In this document: one piece after another, positions 1 through 6,988 of the stretch
Numbering within the stretch: the stretch's first letter is position 1
How the letters are laid out: each line of letters starts with the position of its first letter
Source of the DNA: Sphaerobacter sp.
GTDB lineage: Bacteria > Chloroflexota > Chloroflexia > Thermomicrobiales > Thermomicrobiaceae
DNA: 37,382 bases
Assembly: GCA_029961075.1 (NCBI GenBank)
Contig: JASBVL010000022.1
Location: 1 to 37,382, forward strand
Direction of reading: 5' to 3'
Made by a program: the position numbers and the translations under genes
Notes under the pieces: model-generated
What the model was told of the DNA's origin: nothing
Seen by the model: only the letters and a program-made list of their open reading frames with translations
The model's database searches: none

Positions 1-296
1 TTGGTGTGCGGCAGGGCGAAGCGGATCTGGTCGATGACCGGCTGGCTGGTGATCAGCGATCTCCCCAGGTCGCCGCGCAGGAGCCCGGCCAGGAACTCGA
101 CGTACTGCACGTAGATGGGCTTATTGAGGCCCATGCGTTCCCGGAGCGCCTCGACCGCCTCCTTGGAGGCGTAGTCGCCGAGCGCGGCCGTGGCCGGGTC
201 CCCCGGGACCACCCGGACGATGATGAAGATAATCGTCAGCACCGCCAGCAGCGTGGGAACCGCCAGTAGGATGCGTCGGAGGGCGTACTTGAGCAC
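1..296 (-). CDS. Peptide-type ABC transporter permease, DppB/OppB-like, N-terminal part (cut by window edge)
   Basis: The reverse frame reads VLKYALRRILLAVPTLLAVL, then a hydrophobic first membrane segment, then RVVPGDPATAALGDYA and a region ending LLRGDLGRSLITSQPV. This is the standard start of binding-protein-dependent permeases of the dipeptide/oligopeptide/nickel family: R-R-I in the first helix, PGDP after it, and the GDLG(R/T)S motif about 85 residues in. A GTG codon at 296-294 is the best start, because it places the RR motif and helix where the family has them. Only about 98 residues are inside the window. It lies 69 bases downstream of a solute-binding protein gene on the same strand and should form the inner-membrane channel for it. 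The GC-rich coding frame has no ATG start, which makes it easy to miss. Confidence 0.85.
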   Translation of the reverse strand, partial: MLKYALRRILLAVPTLLAVLTIIFIIVRVVPGDPATAALGDYASKEAVEALRERMGLNKPIYVQYVEFLAGLLRGDLGRSLITSQPVIDQIRFALPHT

Positions 297-325
297 GGGC
301 GCTGTCCATCCCAGTGTGCCGGGCC

Positions 326-352
326 CTCCCGGGGCCGCCGCGGCCCCGGGAG
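326..352 (-). other. Intercistronic hairpin between binding protein and permease genes
   Basis: A perfect 11-bp inverted repeat (CTCCCGGGGCC at 326-336, GGCCCCGGGAG at 342-352, 5-base loop) fills the gap between the stop of the solute-binding gene (366) and the permease start (296). No T-run follows on the minus strand, so it is not a classical full terminator. By analogy with other binding-protein operons it may stabilise the upstream mRNA or attenuate readthrough, giving more binding protein than permease. That role is inference. Confidence 0.55.
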
Positions 353-365
353 ACCCCCGTCGAGG

Positions 366-2102
366 CTAGCTGGTGATCGTCGTCTGCTCGGTGATCTGCG
401 GGTAGAGGGCCAGCGAGGCCTTCAGCTCGTGGCCGTAGTCCACCCGCTCCGAGCGCCCGTAGACCTGATTGATGAACAGGATGGGCAGCGCCGCCATGTC
501 TTGCAGGATGCGCGTGTTGATCTGCTTCCAGAGCGCCACCTGCTGATCCGGGTCCGTCTCGGTCCGCGCCTGCTCAATCAGGTCGTCCACCTGGTCGTAG
601 TGGGAGAAGTTCGTGTTGGGCTTGGGGCCGGTCACCACGATGGCGTCGGCGTGGAAGAACTGGCTGAAATAGGCGTCCGGGTTGGGTCGGAAGGCGACGT
701 AGATCACGATCTGGTTGGCGTTCTCCCGGATCAGGCTGTGGTAGGTCGGGTGGTCGACCACGGTGAGGTTGACCTGGACGCCGATCTCGGCCAGCTCGGC
801 CTGAAGCACCTCGTAGTTCCGGCGATAGCTGTCCATCTCCGACGTAACCAGGTCGAACGTGAGGTTGGTCACGCCGGCCTCCGCCAGGAGCTGCCGGGCC
901 CGGTCCGGATCATAGTCGTAGGCGACGCCGGCCTGCGCCGCCTCCTCTCGCGTCAGCCCACCGACCATGAGGGCGGCCGGGGCGACCGAGTAGACGATCT
1001 GGGCCACGGGCTCGCCGAAGAGCGCCAGGTGTGCCTCACGGTTGATGGCGTAGGCCAGCGCCTGCCGCACCCGCACGTCGGTCAGCGGCTCCCGGCTCAT
1101 GTCGAAGTTGACGAAGGTGACTTCGCCGACGCCGAAGACGTCGGCGCGCAGCCCGTCGATCCCGTTGATCTTGTCGACCCAGCGGGCCTCGGGGATGCCC
1201 GCCGCCACGTCCAGCTCACCCGACTGGAGGGCCAGCTCGCGGCTGGATGCGTCGGGCATGAAGCGCAGGGTGACCCCCGCCAGCTTCGGCGCCCCGCGGA
1301 AGTAGTTGTCCCAGGCCACCAGCTCGATGGCGTTCTGCGGCGTGTAGCTCCTGAACATGAACGGGCCGGTGCCGACCGGATGGGTCTTGATGCCGTCCGC
1401 GCCCATCGCCTCGACCGCCCGCTTGCTTACGATGAAGCCACCCGAGTAGTTGGCCACCTTCGGCAGGAACAGGATCGGCGAGAGCGGCGTGTCGAGCGTG
1501 ATCCGGACGGTGTCGTCGTCGACCTTCTCCACCGTCATCCCGGCGTACTCCGCCGCGTAGGCCGAGGTATCCGCGTTGGCGGACTTCTGCAGCGAGAAGA
1601 CGACGTCGTCGGCCGTCAGCTCGTACGACTCGGTCTGCGGGCCGGGGTGCCACATGACGCCCTGGCGCAGGGTGAAGGTCCAGACCTGCTTGCCGTCCAC
1701 CATCTCCGGCTCAGGGATCGCGGTGGCGAGGTCCGGCTCGAACTGGCTGTTGTCCCCCGGCTTGTAGCGCACCAGGGCGTTGAACACCATGTCGACCACG
1801 GTGCGGTCGTTCGTGCTGCTGGCGAAGTGGGGATCGAGGTTGCCGAGGTCGCCCGCGTTGAGTCCGTAGCGGAGCACCGGACGGTCGGCGGGTGGGGTCG
1901 TGCCGGCTGGCGTCCCGCCGGGGGCGGTGGTGGGCGTCTCCCCGGCGGCCTCACCGCCGCCGCACGCCGCCAGCAGGGCGGCTATGGTCGGCGCGCTGAG
2001 CCCGAGTGCCAGGGCACGCCGCAGGATCTCACGCCGGCTGAGCTGCCCCTCCAGGGCGGTGGCCAGGAGCGCGGTGACGGCGCGGTCAGGTCGCTGGTGC
2101 AT
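366..2102 (-). CDS. ABC transporter solute-binding lipoprotein, family 5 (peptide/nickel type)
   Basis: Predicted protein of 578 residues. The N-terminus carries a twin-arginine motif (SRREILRR, about residues 22-29), a hydrophobic stretch and a lipobox ending LAAC at residues 44-47, followed by a Gly/Thr/Pro linker. It should therefore be exported, possibly by Tat, and anchored as a lipoprotein. The body has the family-5 binding-protein pattern: NLDPHFASSTNDRTVVDMVF near the start, then VWTFTLRQGVMWHPG, THPVGTGPFMF, and DVRVRQALAYAINRE in the middle. These match extracellular binding proteins for peptides or similar solutes. The start is taken at ATG 2102 because AAGGAGG lies about 10 bases upstream; a GTG at 2111 is in frame but almost touches that site. 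The substrate cannot be read from sequence. The permease gene follows and no ATPase is in view. Confidence 0.9.
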   Translation of the reverse strand: MHQRPDRAVTALLATALEGQLSRREILRRALALGLSAPTIAALLAACGGGEAAGETPTTAPGGTPAGTTPPADRPVLRYGLNAGDLGNLDPHFASSTNDRTVVDMVFNALVRYKPGDNSQFEPDLATAIPEPEMVDGKQVWTFTLRQGVMWHPGPQTESYELTADDVVFSLQKSANADTSAYAAEYAGMTVEKVDDDTVRITLDTPLSPILFLPKVANYSGGFIVSKRAVEAMGADGIKTHPVGTGPFMFRSYTPQNAIELVAWDNYFRGAPKLAGVTLRFMPDASSRELALQSGELDVAAGIPEARWVDKINGIDGLRADVFGVGEVTFVNFDMSREPLTDVRVRQALAYAINREAHLALFGEPVAQIVYSVAPAALMVGGLTREEAAQAGVAYDYDPDRARQLLAEAGVTNLTFDLVTSEMDSYRRNYEVLQAELAEIGVQVNLTVVDHPTYHSLIRENANQIVIYVAFRPNPDAYFSQFFHADAIVVTGPKPNTNFSHYDQVDDLIEQARTETDPDQQVALWKQINTRILQDMAALPILFINQVYGRSERVDYGHELKASLALYPQITEQTTITS

Positions 2103-2281
2103 GGCCCTCACTCCTCCTTACGCAACGTGCCGCGCGGTTGCGCGGCGACGGTCCGTCCGCACGGTGCGGCCGGCGAGCCGGCGCGTGCAACCTGCAGCCC
2201 TTGGAAAGGTGCGTCACCGGCATCCGATGGGAAATCCGCAGATTGCGCGGGAGGCGTTGTCCTGCTTACGGCCACGCAACC
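2103..2281 (-). other. Long untranslated leader of the first ABC operon
   Basis: About 170 bases separate the predicted transcription start near 2275 from the ATG at 2102. The leader ends in a strong ribosome-binding site (AAGGAGG). I found no known riboswitch or T-box motif in it and no credible small gene. Confidence 0.4.
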
Positions 2282-2310
2282 ATCATAGGTGGTGCCTTGT
2301 GTGCCGTCAA
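2282..2310 (-). promoter_or_regulatory. Promoter of the first ABC operon
   Basis: On the minus strand, TTGACG (2310-2305) is followed after exactly 17 bases by TATGAT (2287-2282). Both boxes are one mismatch from the sigma-70-type consensus. It points at the solute-binding gene, leaving a leader of about 170 bases. Confidence 0.7.
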
Positions 2311-2356
2311 GCAAAGGCCGGCGCCGAGCTGTGGCGAATCGGTGAATCGTGGTGGT

Positions 2357-2386
2357 TTGACACATCAGAGGGAGACGGCGTACCGT
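2357..2386 (+). promoter_or_regulatory. Promoter in front of the acetamidase remnant
   Basis: TTGACA (2357-2362), an 18-base spacer and TACCGT (2381-2386) point toward the broken gene at 2477. The -35 box is perfect and the -10 box is weak. It is divergent from the ABC promoter, about 50 bases away. Confidence 0.5.
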
Positions 2387-2476
2387 AGCGCTTGCGACGC
2401 ACTGTGAGAACGGTCCCGGCCGCGGCCGGGCACCCGCGCCGGGCGCGCGGTGGATGAGCCGGTGAGGAGGTGCGGG

Positions 2477-2731
2477 ATGGCGAACATGGGCCGGACCATC
2501 GAGGTGGTCCCGGAGAGCTACAGCTACGTCTTCAGCCCCTACCGTGAGCCCGTGGCGCGGGTGCGCCCCGGCGACCGCGTCGTGATCTACTGCGACGACG
2601 CCTCTGGCAGCCGCATCCGCGCGAAGGACGACCTGCCGAGCAAGGCGCTGGCGGGGGTCCCCTCACCGGCTCCTCGCTGGTCGCCTCGGTCGAGAAGAAG
2701 CACCTGCGGCGGGGGCGGTAGCGGGTCCTAG
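2477..2731 (+). pseudogene. Acetamidase/formamidase family remnant (5' end only, frameshifted)
   Basis: The first 60 or so residues from ATG 2477 (MANMGRTIEVVPESYSY, then FSPYREPVARVRPGDRVVIY and a segment ending DLPSKALAG) resemble the N-terminus of FmdA/AmdA-type amidases, where an aromatic-S-x-x-x-x-P-V stretch leads into a PGD(R/T)V strand. A full enzyme has about 300-400 residues. Here the frame runs into an Arg/Ser/Gly-rich non-protein-like tail and stops. Shifting frame after about position 2652 gives GGPLTGSSLVASVEKK before another stop; this resembles the family's PxTGPI/LYV segment. I read this as one frameshift plus loss of the rest of the gene. The start is supported by GAGGAGG seven bases upstream. 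The remnant ends by overlapping the convergent DegT-family gene, so a deletion probably joined them. Confidence 0.6.
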
Positions 2732-3954
2732 ATGAGCTCCCGCCCGCTCGGCTGCGCGTCGGGGAGGGGCGGCTCGGCCACGGCGCGTGCCAGCCGGGCG
2801 AGGTCGCGGGGCGAGATGCCCGGGTAGACCGGGAGATAGAGGACCTGGTCCATCACCCGCCGGGCCGCGCAGGGCTCCAGCTCGGGACGATCCGGGGGCG
2901 GGTCCACGACCGACATGCTGGAGGCTCCGCGCGTCGCGTCGAAGCCGTGGCGCCAGAGCTGCCGCATGAGGCGATCCGGTGCCGGCGCCTGCACCGGGAA
3001 CACCCAGTGGCTGTGCTGCGCGGCCCGCGCGCCCGGGATGGCCAGCCCGGGCAGCGCCCCGATCGCTGCCTTGCCCACCTGCCTGCGCCGAGCGATCTGG
3101 TGCGGGTCAAACCGCGTTATGCGTCGCTCCATGAGGGCGAGGAGCGGGGTGGCAGGCTGCTGCCGGATCTTCGCCATCAACCCCGGGCCGGGGAACCCGC
3201 GCAGCGCGCCGCTGATGATGGCATCGTGCTCCCTCCCCAGCGCCCGGCACGCGGCCGTGAACGCCCGGTACGGCAGCGGCGCGGCCAGCAGCTTGAAGAC
3301 CCCGAAGGTTCCGACCCGCTTCAAGTAGCGCCACCGGCTCTGCACCGGGTACGACGCCTGGATCTCCCGCATCCGCGTGAGGACCGCGCGGTCGCGCACG
3401 GTGACGATCCCGCCGCCGAGGGCGGTCGCCGTCTTGATCGGGCCGAAGCTGAAGAGGCAGGCGTCGCTCTCGGGGCACCCGCGATAGTCCCTGCCGGTGA
3501 ACGCCTGGGCGCAGTCCTCGATCAGGAGGAGCCCATGCTGCCGGGCGAAGCGGGCGATGTCGTCCAGCGGCATGCGGCTGCCGAAGAGGTGGGCCACCAG
3601 GATCGCCCGGGTGCGCGGCGTCAGCGCGCGCTCCAGATGCGCGACCGGGACCGACAGCGTGGCCATGTCGAGGTCGACTGGCACCGGGACCAGGCCGTGG
3701 TGCTCGATGATGCGGGTCATATCCCGGATGGTGATGGCCGACACCAGGATCTCACTCCCGGCCGGGAGGCAGAGCGCCTGGAGCAGCAGGTCGAAGCCGC
3801 TGCGGACGGAGAGACAGGCCAGCGCGTCGTCCGCCGGGGACCAGGCATCCTCGACGCGCCGCTGCGCGGCCGCGCGGTCGCCCGGGCGCAGGCAGCGCCA
3901 GGCCGCGGCGACGAGATCCGTCCAGCCGATGTCCGGCTTCCCGCGAGGGAGCAT
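2728..3954 (-). CDS. DegT/DnrJ/EryC1/StrS-family PLP-dependent aminotransferase
   Basis: Predicted protein of 408 residues with the fold-type I aminotransferase pattern of the DegT family. It shows SVRSGFDLLLQAL (cofactor phosphate site), the AHLFGSRMPLDDIARFARQH segment, the LLIEDCAQAF motif whose Asp binds the pyridine nitrogen, and SFGPIKTATALGGGIV with the Schiff-base lysine at about residue 174. Family members usually aminate keto-sugars for surface polysaccharide or antibiotic synthesis. No other sugar-nucleotide gene is nearby, so the substrate is unknown. ATG 3954 is preferred over the in-frame GTG at 3960 because GGAGG lies five bases before it. A small hairpin (CGGGAG/CTCCCG) sits just upstream. 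The stop overlaps the end of the convergent amidase remnant by three bases. Confidence 0.85.
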   Translation of the reverse strand: MLPRGKPDIGWTDLVAAAWRCLRPGDRAAAQRRVEDAWSPADDALACLSVRSGFDLLLQALCLPAGSEILVSAITIRDMTRIIEHHGLVPVPVDLDMATLSVPVAHLERALTPRTRAILVAHLFGSRMPLDDIARFARQHGLLLIEDCAQAFTGRDYRGCPESDACLFSFGPIKTATALGGGIVTVRDRAVLTRMREIQASYPVQSRWRYLKRVGTFGVFKLLAAPLPYRAFTAACRALGREHDAIISGALRGFPGPGLMAKIRQQPATPLLALMERRITRFDPHQIARRRQVGKAAIGALPGLAIPGARAAQHSHWVFPVQAPAPDRLMRQLWRHGFDATRGASSMSVVDPPPDRPELEPCAARRVMDQVLYLPVYPGISPRDLARLARAVAEPPLPDAQPSGRELI

Positions 3955-4136
3955 CTTCACCTCCAGACGGGAGCGCGCCTCCCGAGGGCGTGGCGCGACA
4001 GACGGGCATGCCGGGCCGCGGGCGTATCGCGGCTCACCGGCACGCTACACTCGACGGGCCTCACGCGGCGCCAGTATCGACGAAGCGCGCGGCGACGTCG
4101 AGTGGAGCGGCCGCGCCTCCGTTGGCGCGCCCCGCG

Positions 4137-4166
4137 TTGACCCGCTCTGCGGGCGATGCCTATACT
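4137..4166 (+). promoter_or_regulatory. Promoter of pheA-rsmD-coaD
   Basis: TTGACC (4137-4142), an 18-base spacer and TATACT (4161-4166) lie 33 bases before the pheA start. Both boxes are close to consensus. The predicted transcription start near 4173 leaves a short leader containing AAGGGAG. Confidence 0.7.
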
Positions 4167-4198
4167 CAGACGGACGGAGCGCGGCGAAAGGGAGCGGC

Positions 4199-5059
4199 AT
4201 GCGCATCGCATATCTCGGCCCGGAGGGCACGTTCAGCGAGGAGGCCGCGCTGGCGCAGGCGGCCCGCGATGGGGCAGAGCTTATCCCCTTTGCATCCTTC
4301 CCGGCCCTCGTCGCCGCCGTCGAGACTGGCATGGCCGAGCGGGCCATCCTGCCGATTGAGAACTCGCTCGAGGGCTCGGTCAGCGGGACGGTCGATCTGC
4401 TGATCCACGACACGGACCTGAAGCTCTGCGGCGAGCTGGTGCTGCCGGTGCGCCACTTCCTCATCGTCGTGCCGGGCACGGAGCTGCGCGATATCCGCAC
4501 CGTCACGTCCCACCCGCAGGCGCTCGGGCAATGCCGGCGGTTCATCGAGCGGTGCCTGCCGGGGACGGAGCAGGTGGCGGCGCTGAGCACGGCGGCGGCC
4601 GTCGCCGAGGTGATGGCGGCCGGGGACCGGGCGCGGGCCGCGATCGGGACCCGGCGCGCGGCCGAGCTGTACGGCGCGGAGATCCTGGCGCACGATATTC
4701 AGGACTTGCACAACAACGTCACGCGCTTCGTGGTGCTGGCACGGGAGGATGTGCCGCCCACCGGCCGCGACAAGACCTCCCTCTGCTTCAGCGTGAAGGC
4801 CAACGTGCCCGGCGCGCTCTACGAAGTGCTCGGCGTCCTCGCGGCGGCCCGCATCCAGATGACCAAGGTCGAGAGCCGGCCCAAGAAGTCGAAGCTGGGC
4901 GACTACTACTTCCTGGTTGACATCGAAGGCCACCGCCAGGACCCGCACATCGCCGCTGCGCTGGAGCAGATGGCGGGAGTCGTCGCCGAGCTGAAGGTGT
5001 TCGGGTCCTATCCGGCCAGTCCGGTGCCCGCTACCGCGCGGCCGCTGGCCGGTGCCTAG
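4199..5059 (+). CDS. pheA: Prephenate dehydratase
   Basis: The 286-residue protein converts prephenate to phenylpyruvate, the committed step to phenylalanine. It opens with IAYLGPEGTFSEEAAL and has LPIENSLEGSVSGTVDLL (51-68) and the catalytic TRF motif in NNVTRFVVL (Thr175). The C-terminus is an ACT domain with the phenylalanine-binding ESRP motif (225-228), so feedback inhibition by Phe is expected. It is monofunctional, with no chorismate mutase domain; that activity is supplied by aroH at 19.7 kb. The start at 4199 follows AAGGGAG and begins with the conserved MRIAYLGP. It is the first gene of a run with rsmD (26-base gap) and coaD. Confidence 0.95.
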   Translation: MRIAYLGPEGTFSEEAALAQAARDGAELIPFASFPALVAAVETGMAERAILPIENSLEGSVSGTVDLLIHDTDLKLCGELVLPVRHFLIVVPGTELRDIRTVTSHPQALGQCRRFIERCLPGTEQVAALSTAAAVAEVMAAGDRARAAIGTRRAAELYGAEILAHDIQDLHNNVTRFVVLAREDVPPTGRDKTSLCFSVKANVPGALYEVLGVLAAARIQMTKVESRPKKSKLGDYYFLVDIEGHRQDPHIAAALEQMAGVVAELKVFGSYPASPVPATARPLAGA

Positions 5060-5085
5060 CCGGCGGCCGCGGCGGGGAGGGGACG

Positions 5086-5670
5086 ATGCGGATCATCGCC
5101 GGCACGATGAAGGGTCACCAGCTCAAGGTGCCGCGGAGCCGCCGGACCCGCCCGATGTCGCAGCGCATCCGCGAGGCGCTCTTTATGGTGCTCAGCACGC
5201 TGGGCGTGCAGCCGCGGCGCGTGCTCGACCTGTACGCCGGCAGCGGCGGGATCGGCATCGAAGCACTCTCCCGCGGGGCGGAGTGGTGCGACTTCGTGGA
5301 GCAGAACCCGGCGGCCTGTGCCGTGATCCGGGACAACCTGGCGAGCACGCGCTTTGCCGACCGGGCGGCGGTGCACCAGACAACGGTGCAGGCCTACCTG
5401 GCGCGGCCGCTGGAGCCGTACGACCTCGTGATCATGGATCCGCCCTACGCCGATCCGCACATCGTGGAGATGATGCGGCGGGTGGCGCAGTCGCGGGCGG
5501 TCCGAGTCGGGACGGTGCTTGCGCTGGGCCACTGGCCGCGGCTGGAGCTGCCGGAGCAGATCGGCCCGCTGCGGCGGCTGCGGCAGCGGTGCCACGGGGA
5601 TAGCTGTTTCTCGATCTACGAAGTGGTCGAGCCGCCGGAGGCGGCCGGCGCGGCATCGACGGAGGGATGA
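5086..5670 (+). CDS. rsmD: 16S rRNA (guanine(966)-N2)-methyltransferase RsmD
   Basis: The protein has 194 residues, the usual size for RsmD. It opens with MRIIAGTMKGHQL and has the P-x-x-x-x-x-R-P-x-x-x-x-x-R-E-A-L-F start of the family. The SAM-binding motif DLYAGSGGIGIEA is at 48-60 and the N2-guanine methyltransferase motif DPPY at 118-121. It methylates G966 in the 30S head. GGGGAGGGG precedes the ATG. The neighbour coaD starts one base after the stop, an rsmD-coaD pairing found in many bacteria. Confidence 0.95.
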   Translation: MRIIAGTMKGHQLKVPRSRRTRPMSQRIREALFMVLSTLGVQPRRVLDLYAGSGGIGIEALSRGAEWCDFVEQNPAACAVIRDNLASTRFADRAAVHQTTVQAYLARPLEPYDLVIMDPPYADPHIVEMMRRVAQSRAVRVGTVLALGHWPRLELPEQIGPLRRLRQRCHGDSCFSIYEVVEPPEAAGAASTEG

Positions 5671-5671
5671 G

Positions 5672-6178
5672 GTGGCCCACATCGCGCTCTACCCAGGCTC
5701 GTTCGACCCGATCACCAACGGGCACATCGATGTCGCGTGCCGCGCGGCGCGGCTGTTCGACGAGCTGATCGTCGCCATCTACGAGGGCGACGAGCTGCAC
5801 GACAAGCGGGCGCTCTTCTCGCTCGAGGAGCGGGTGGCGCTGGCGCGGGCCGCGCTGGATGGGCTGGCGCCCAACCTGCGCGTTGACAGCTATCGCGGGC
5901 TGACCGTAGACTATGCCCGAGCCGTGGGGGCACAGATCATCGTTCGCGGTCTTCGCGCCGTCTCCGATTTTGAGTACGAATTCAAGCTTGCACACATGAA
6001 CCGGCACCTGGCACCGGACGTGGACGTCGTCTGCTTGATGACGAGTTCGCAGCACTCGTTCGTCAGCTCCAGCTTCATCAAGCAGGTGGCCTCGCTCGGG
6101 GGTGACGTCCGAGGATTGGTTCCTGACCCCGTCGCGGAGGCGCTGGCGCGCAAGTTCGGTGCGGTCGTACGCGAGTGA
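5672..6178 (+). CDS. coaD: Phosphopantetheine adenylyltransferase
   Basis: The 168-residue protein transfers AMP from ATP to 4'-phosphopantetheine, the penultimate step of coenzyme A synthesis. The nucleotidyltransferase signature is present: YPGSFDPITNGHID (8-20) with the T/NGH motif at 16-18, then the RGLRAVSDFEYEF block and SSQHSFVSSSFIKQ near the C-terminus, as in CoaD hexamers. The start is the GTG at 5672, one base after the rsmD stop (TGAGGTG), with GGAGGGATGA acting as its ribosome-binding region inside rsmD. No ATG would keep the conserved YPGSFDP stretch at the right distance. Confidence 0.95.
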   Translation: MAHIALYPGSFDPITNGHIDVACRAARLFDELIVAIYEGDELHDKRALFSLEERVALARAALDGLAPNLRVDSYRGLTVDYARAVGAQIIVRGLRAVSDFEYEFKLAHMNRHLAPDVDVVCLMTSSQHSFVSSSFIKQVASLGGDVRGLVPDPVAEALARKFGAVVRE

Positions 6179-6693
6179 CGGCTAGGGATGGAAGCGTCGT
6201 GGTGGAAGACGGTCGTGGGGGCCACGCACAGAGCGGCCAGCGAACCGATATCATGGTGCTGATCGACCGGCTGGAGGACCTCATCAGTAATGGGATGCGG
6301 GTGCCGCTCAGCAGCCGGGTGATGGTCGAGGAGGAAGAGGCCCTCGCCATCATTGACCAGTTGCGCCTGGCGCTGCCGCAAGAGATCAAGCAGGCGCGCC
6401 GGGTGGTGCAGGAGCGCCAGAAGATCATCACCGACGCGCAGGCGGAGGCCGACAAGATTCTCACTGTCGCCAAGGAGCGCGCCGAGTACCTGATGCACGA
6501 GCAGGGGCTCGTCAATGAGGCCAAGGTGCGGGCCGAGGAGATCCTCCGCCAGGCAAAGGACAAGGCCGAGCGCTCGATCGGTGAGGTCGACGGCTACGCG
6601 CTCCGGCTCCTGTCCGAGCTGGAGGCCATCCTCGAGCAGGATCTCGAGCGCATCAAGCACGTCAAATCCGCGGTCGCAGCCCCGAAAGTGTGA
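6175..6693 (+). CDS. SepIVA/DivIVA-like coiled-coil protein linked to coaD
   Basis: A protein of up to 172 residues. After a variable N-terminus it reads MVLIDRLEDLISNG, then a MRVPLSSRVMVEEEEALAII block, then a helix with IDQLRLALPQEIKQARRVV, followed by a long charged coiled coil of AxxxADxIL-type repeats (about 90-150) and an LLSELEAILEQDLERI end. From memory this matches the layout of actinobacterial SepIVA (Rv2927c-like) proteins: a short DivIVA-like head, the IDxIxxAIPxE helix and a coiled coil. In actinomycetes that gene also follows coaD. The frame overlaps coaD by four bases (GTGA). Starts at GTG 6199 or ATG 6253 are possible; the first 26 residues look unconserved. A role in septum placement or envelope growth is inference. 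Confidence 0.7.
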   Translation: MTARDGSVVVEDGRGGHAQSGQRTDIMVLIDRLEDLISNGMRVPLSSRVMVEEEEALAIIDQLRLALPQEIKQARRVVQERQKIITDAQAEADKILTVAKERAEYLMHEQGLVNEAKVRAEEILRQAKDKAERSIGEVDGYALRLLSELEAILEQDLERIKHVKSAVAAPKV

Positions 6694-6698
6694 CCCCG

Positions 6699-6749
6699 CC
6701 CCGGCAGGTGCGGCCGTCCGGCACGGCCGGCGGGCCGCACCTGCCGGGG
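6699..6749 (+). terminator. Strong hairpin ending the pheA-coaD operon
   Basis: A 17-bp perfect stem (6699-6715 with 6733-6749, core GGCAGGTGCGGCC) with a 17-base loop begins six bases after the coiled-coil gene stop. No T-run follows, as is common in very GC-rich genomes. It is the best candidate for the end of the pheA-rsmD-coaD transcript. Confidence 0.6.
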
Positions 6750-6790
6750 GGCCGCCTCCGGCTCCCCCGCGTTCGGCACCCGTCGCGCGG

Positions 6791-6823
6791 CCCGTCCCGG
6801 TCGGCGCCGCCGACCGGGACGGG
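6791..6823. repeat. Near-perfect palindrome in the intergenic region
   Basis: CCCGTCCCGGTCGGCG (6791-6806) is followed after one base by its exact reverse complement (6808-6823). It lies between the operon hairpin and the next gene, about 165 bases before that gene. It could be a second terminator structure or a protein-binding site. I see no promoter beside it. Confidence 0.5.
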
Positions 6824-6988
6824 CTGGATTCGCGGCCAGGCGAACCGGCGGACCTGGCGCGGCAGCGCTCACGAGCGGCAGCGTTTGCGAAGGTGGAACT
6901 GGCCCGCCCGGCTGGGGCGGGCGTGTGCCGGAGGGCCCGGGCTGCCCGCGCGGGCGGCCTGTCCGGGCGGTGGGAAAGGGGGCCCCCC

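Noticed and set aside
2103-2281. Possible riboswitch in the long leader of the first ABC operon
   Set aside because: No T-box, cobalamin, TPP or other recognisable aptamer motif and no terminator before the gene.
429-2288. Very long open frame antisense to the first solute-binding gene
   Set aside because: It mirrors the codon pattern of the real gene, is rich in Arg/Val/His/Asp and matches no family I know. Similar antisense frames lie opposite most genes here, as expected at this GC content.
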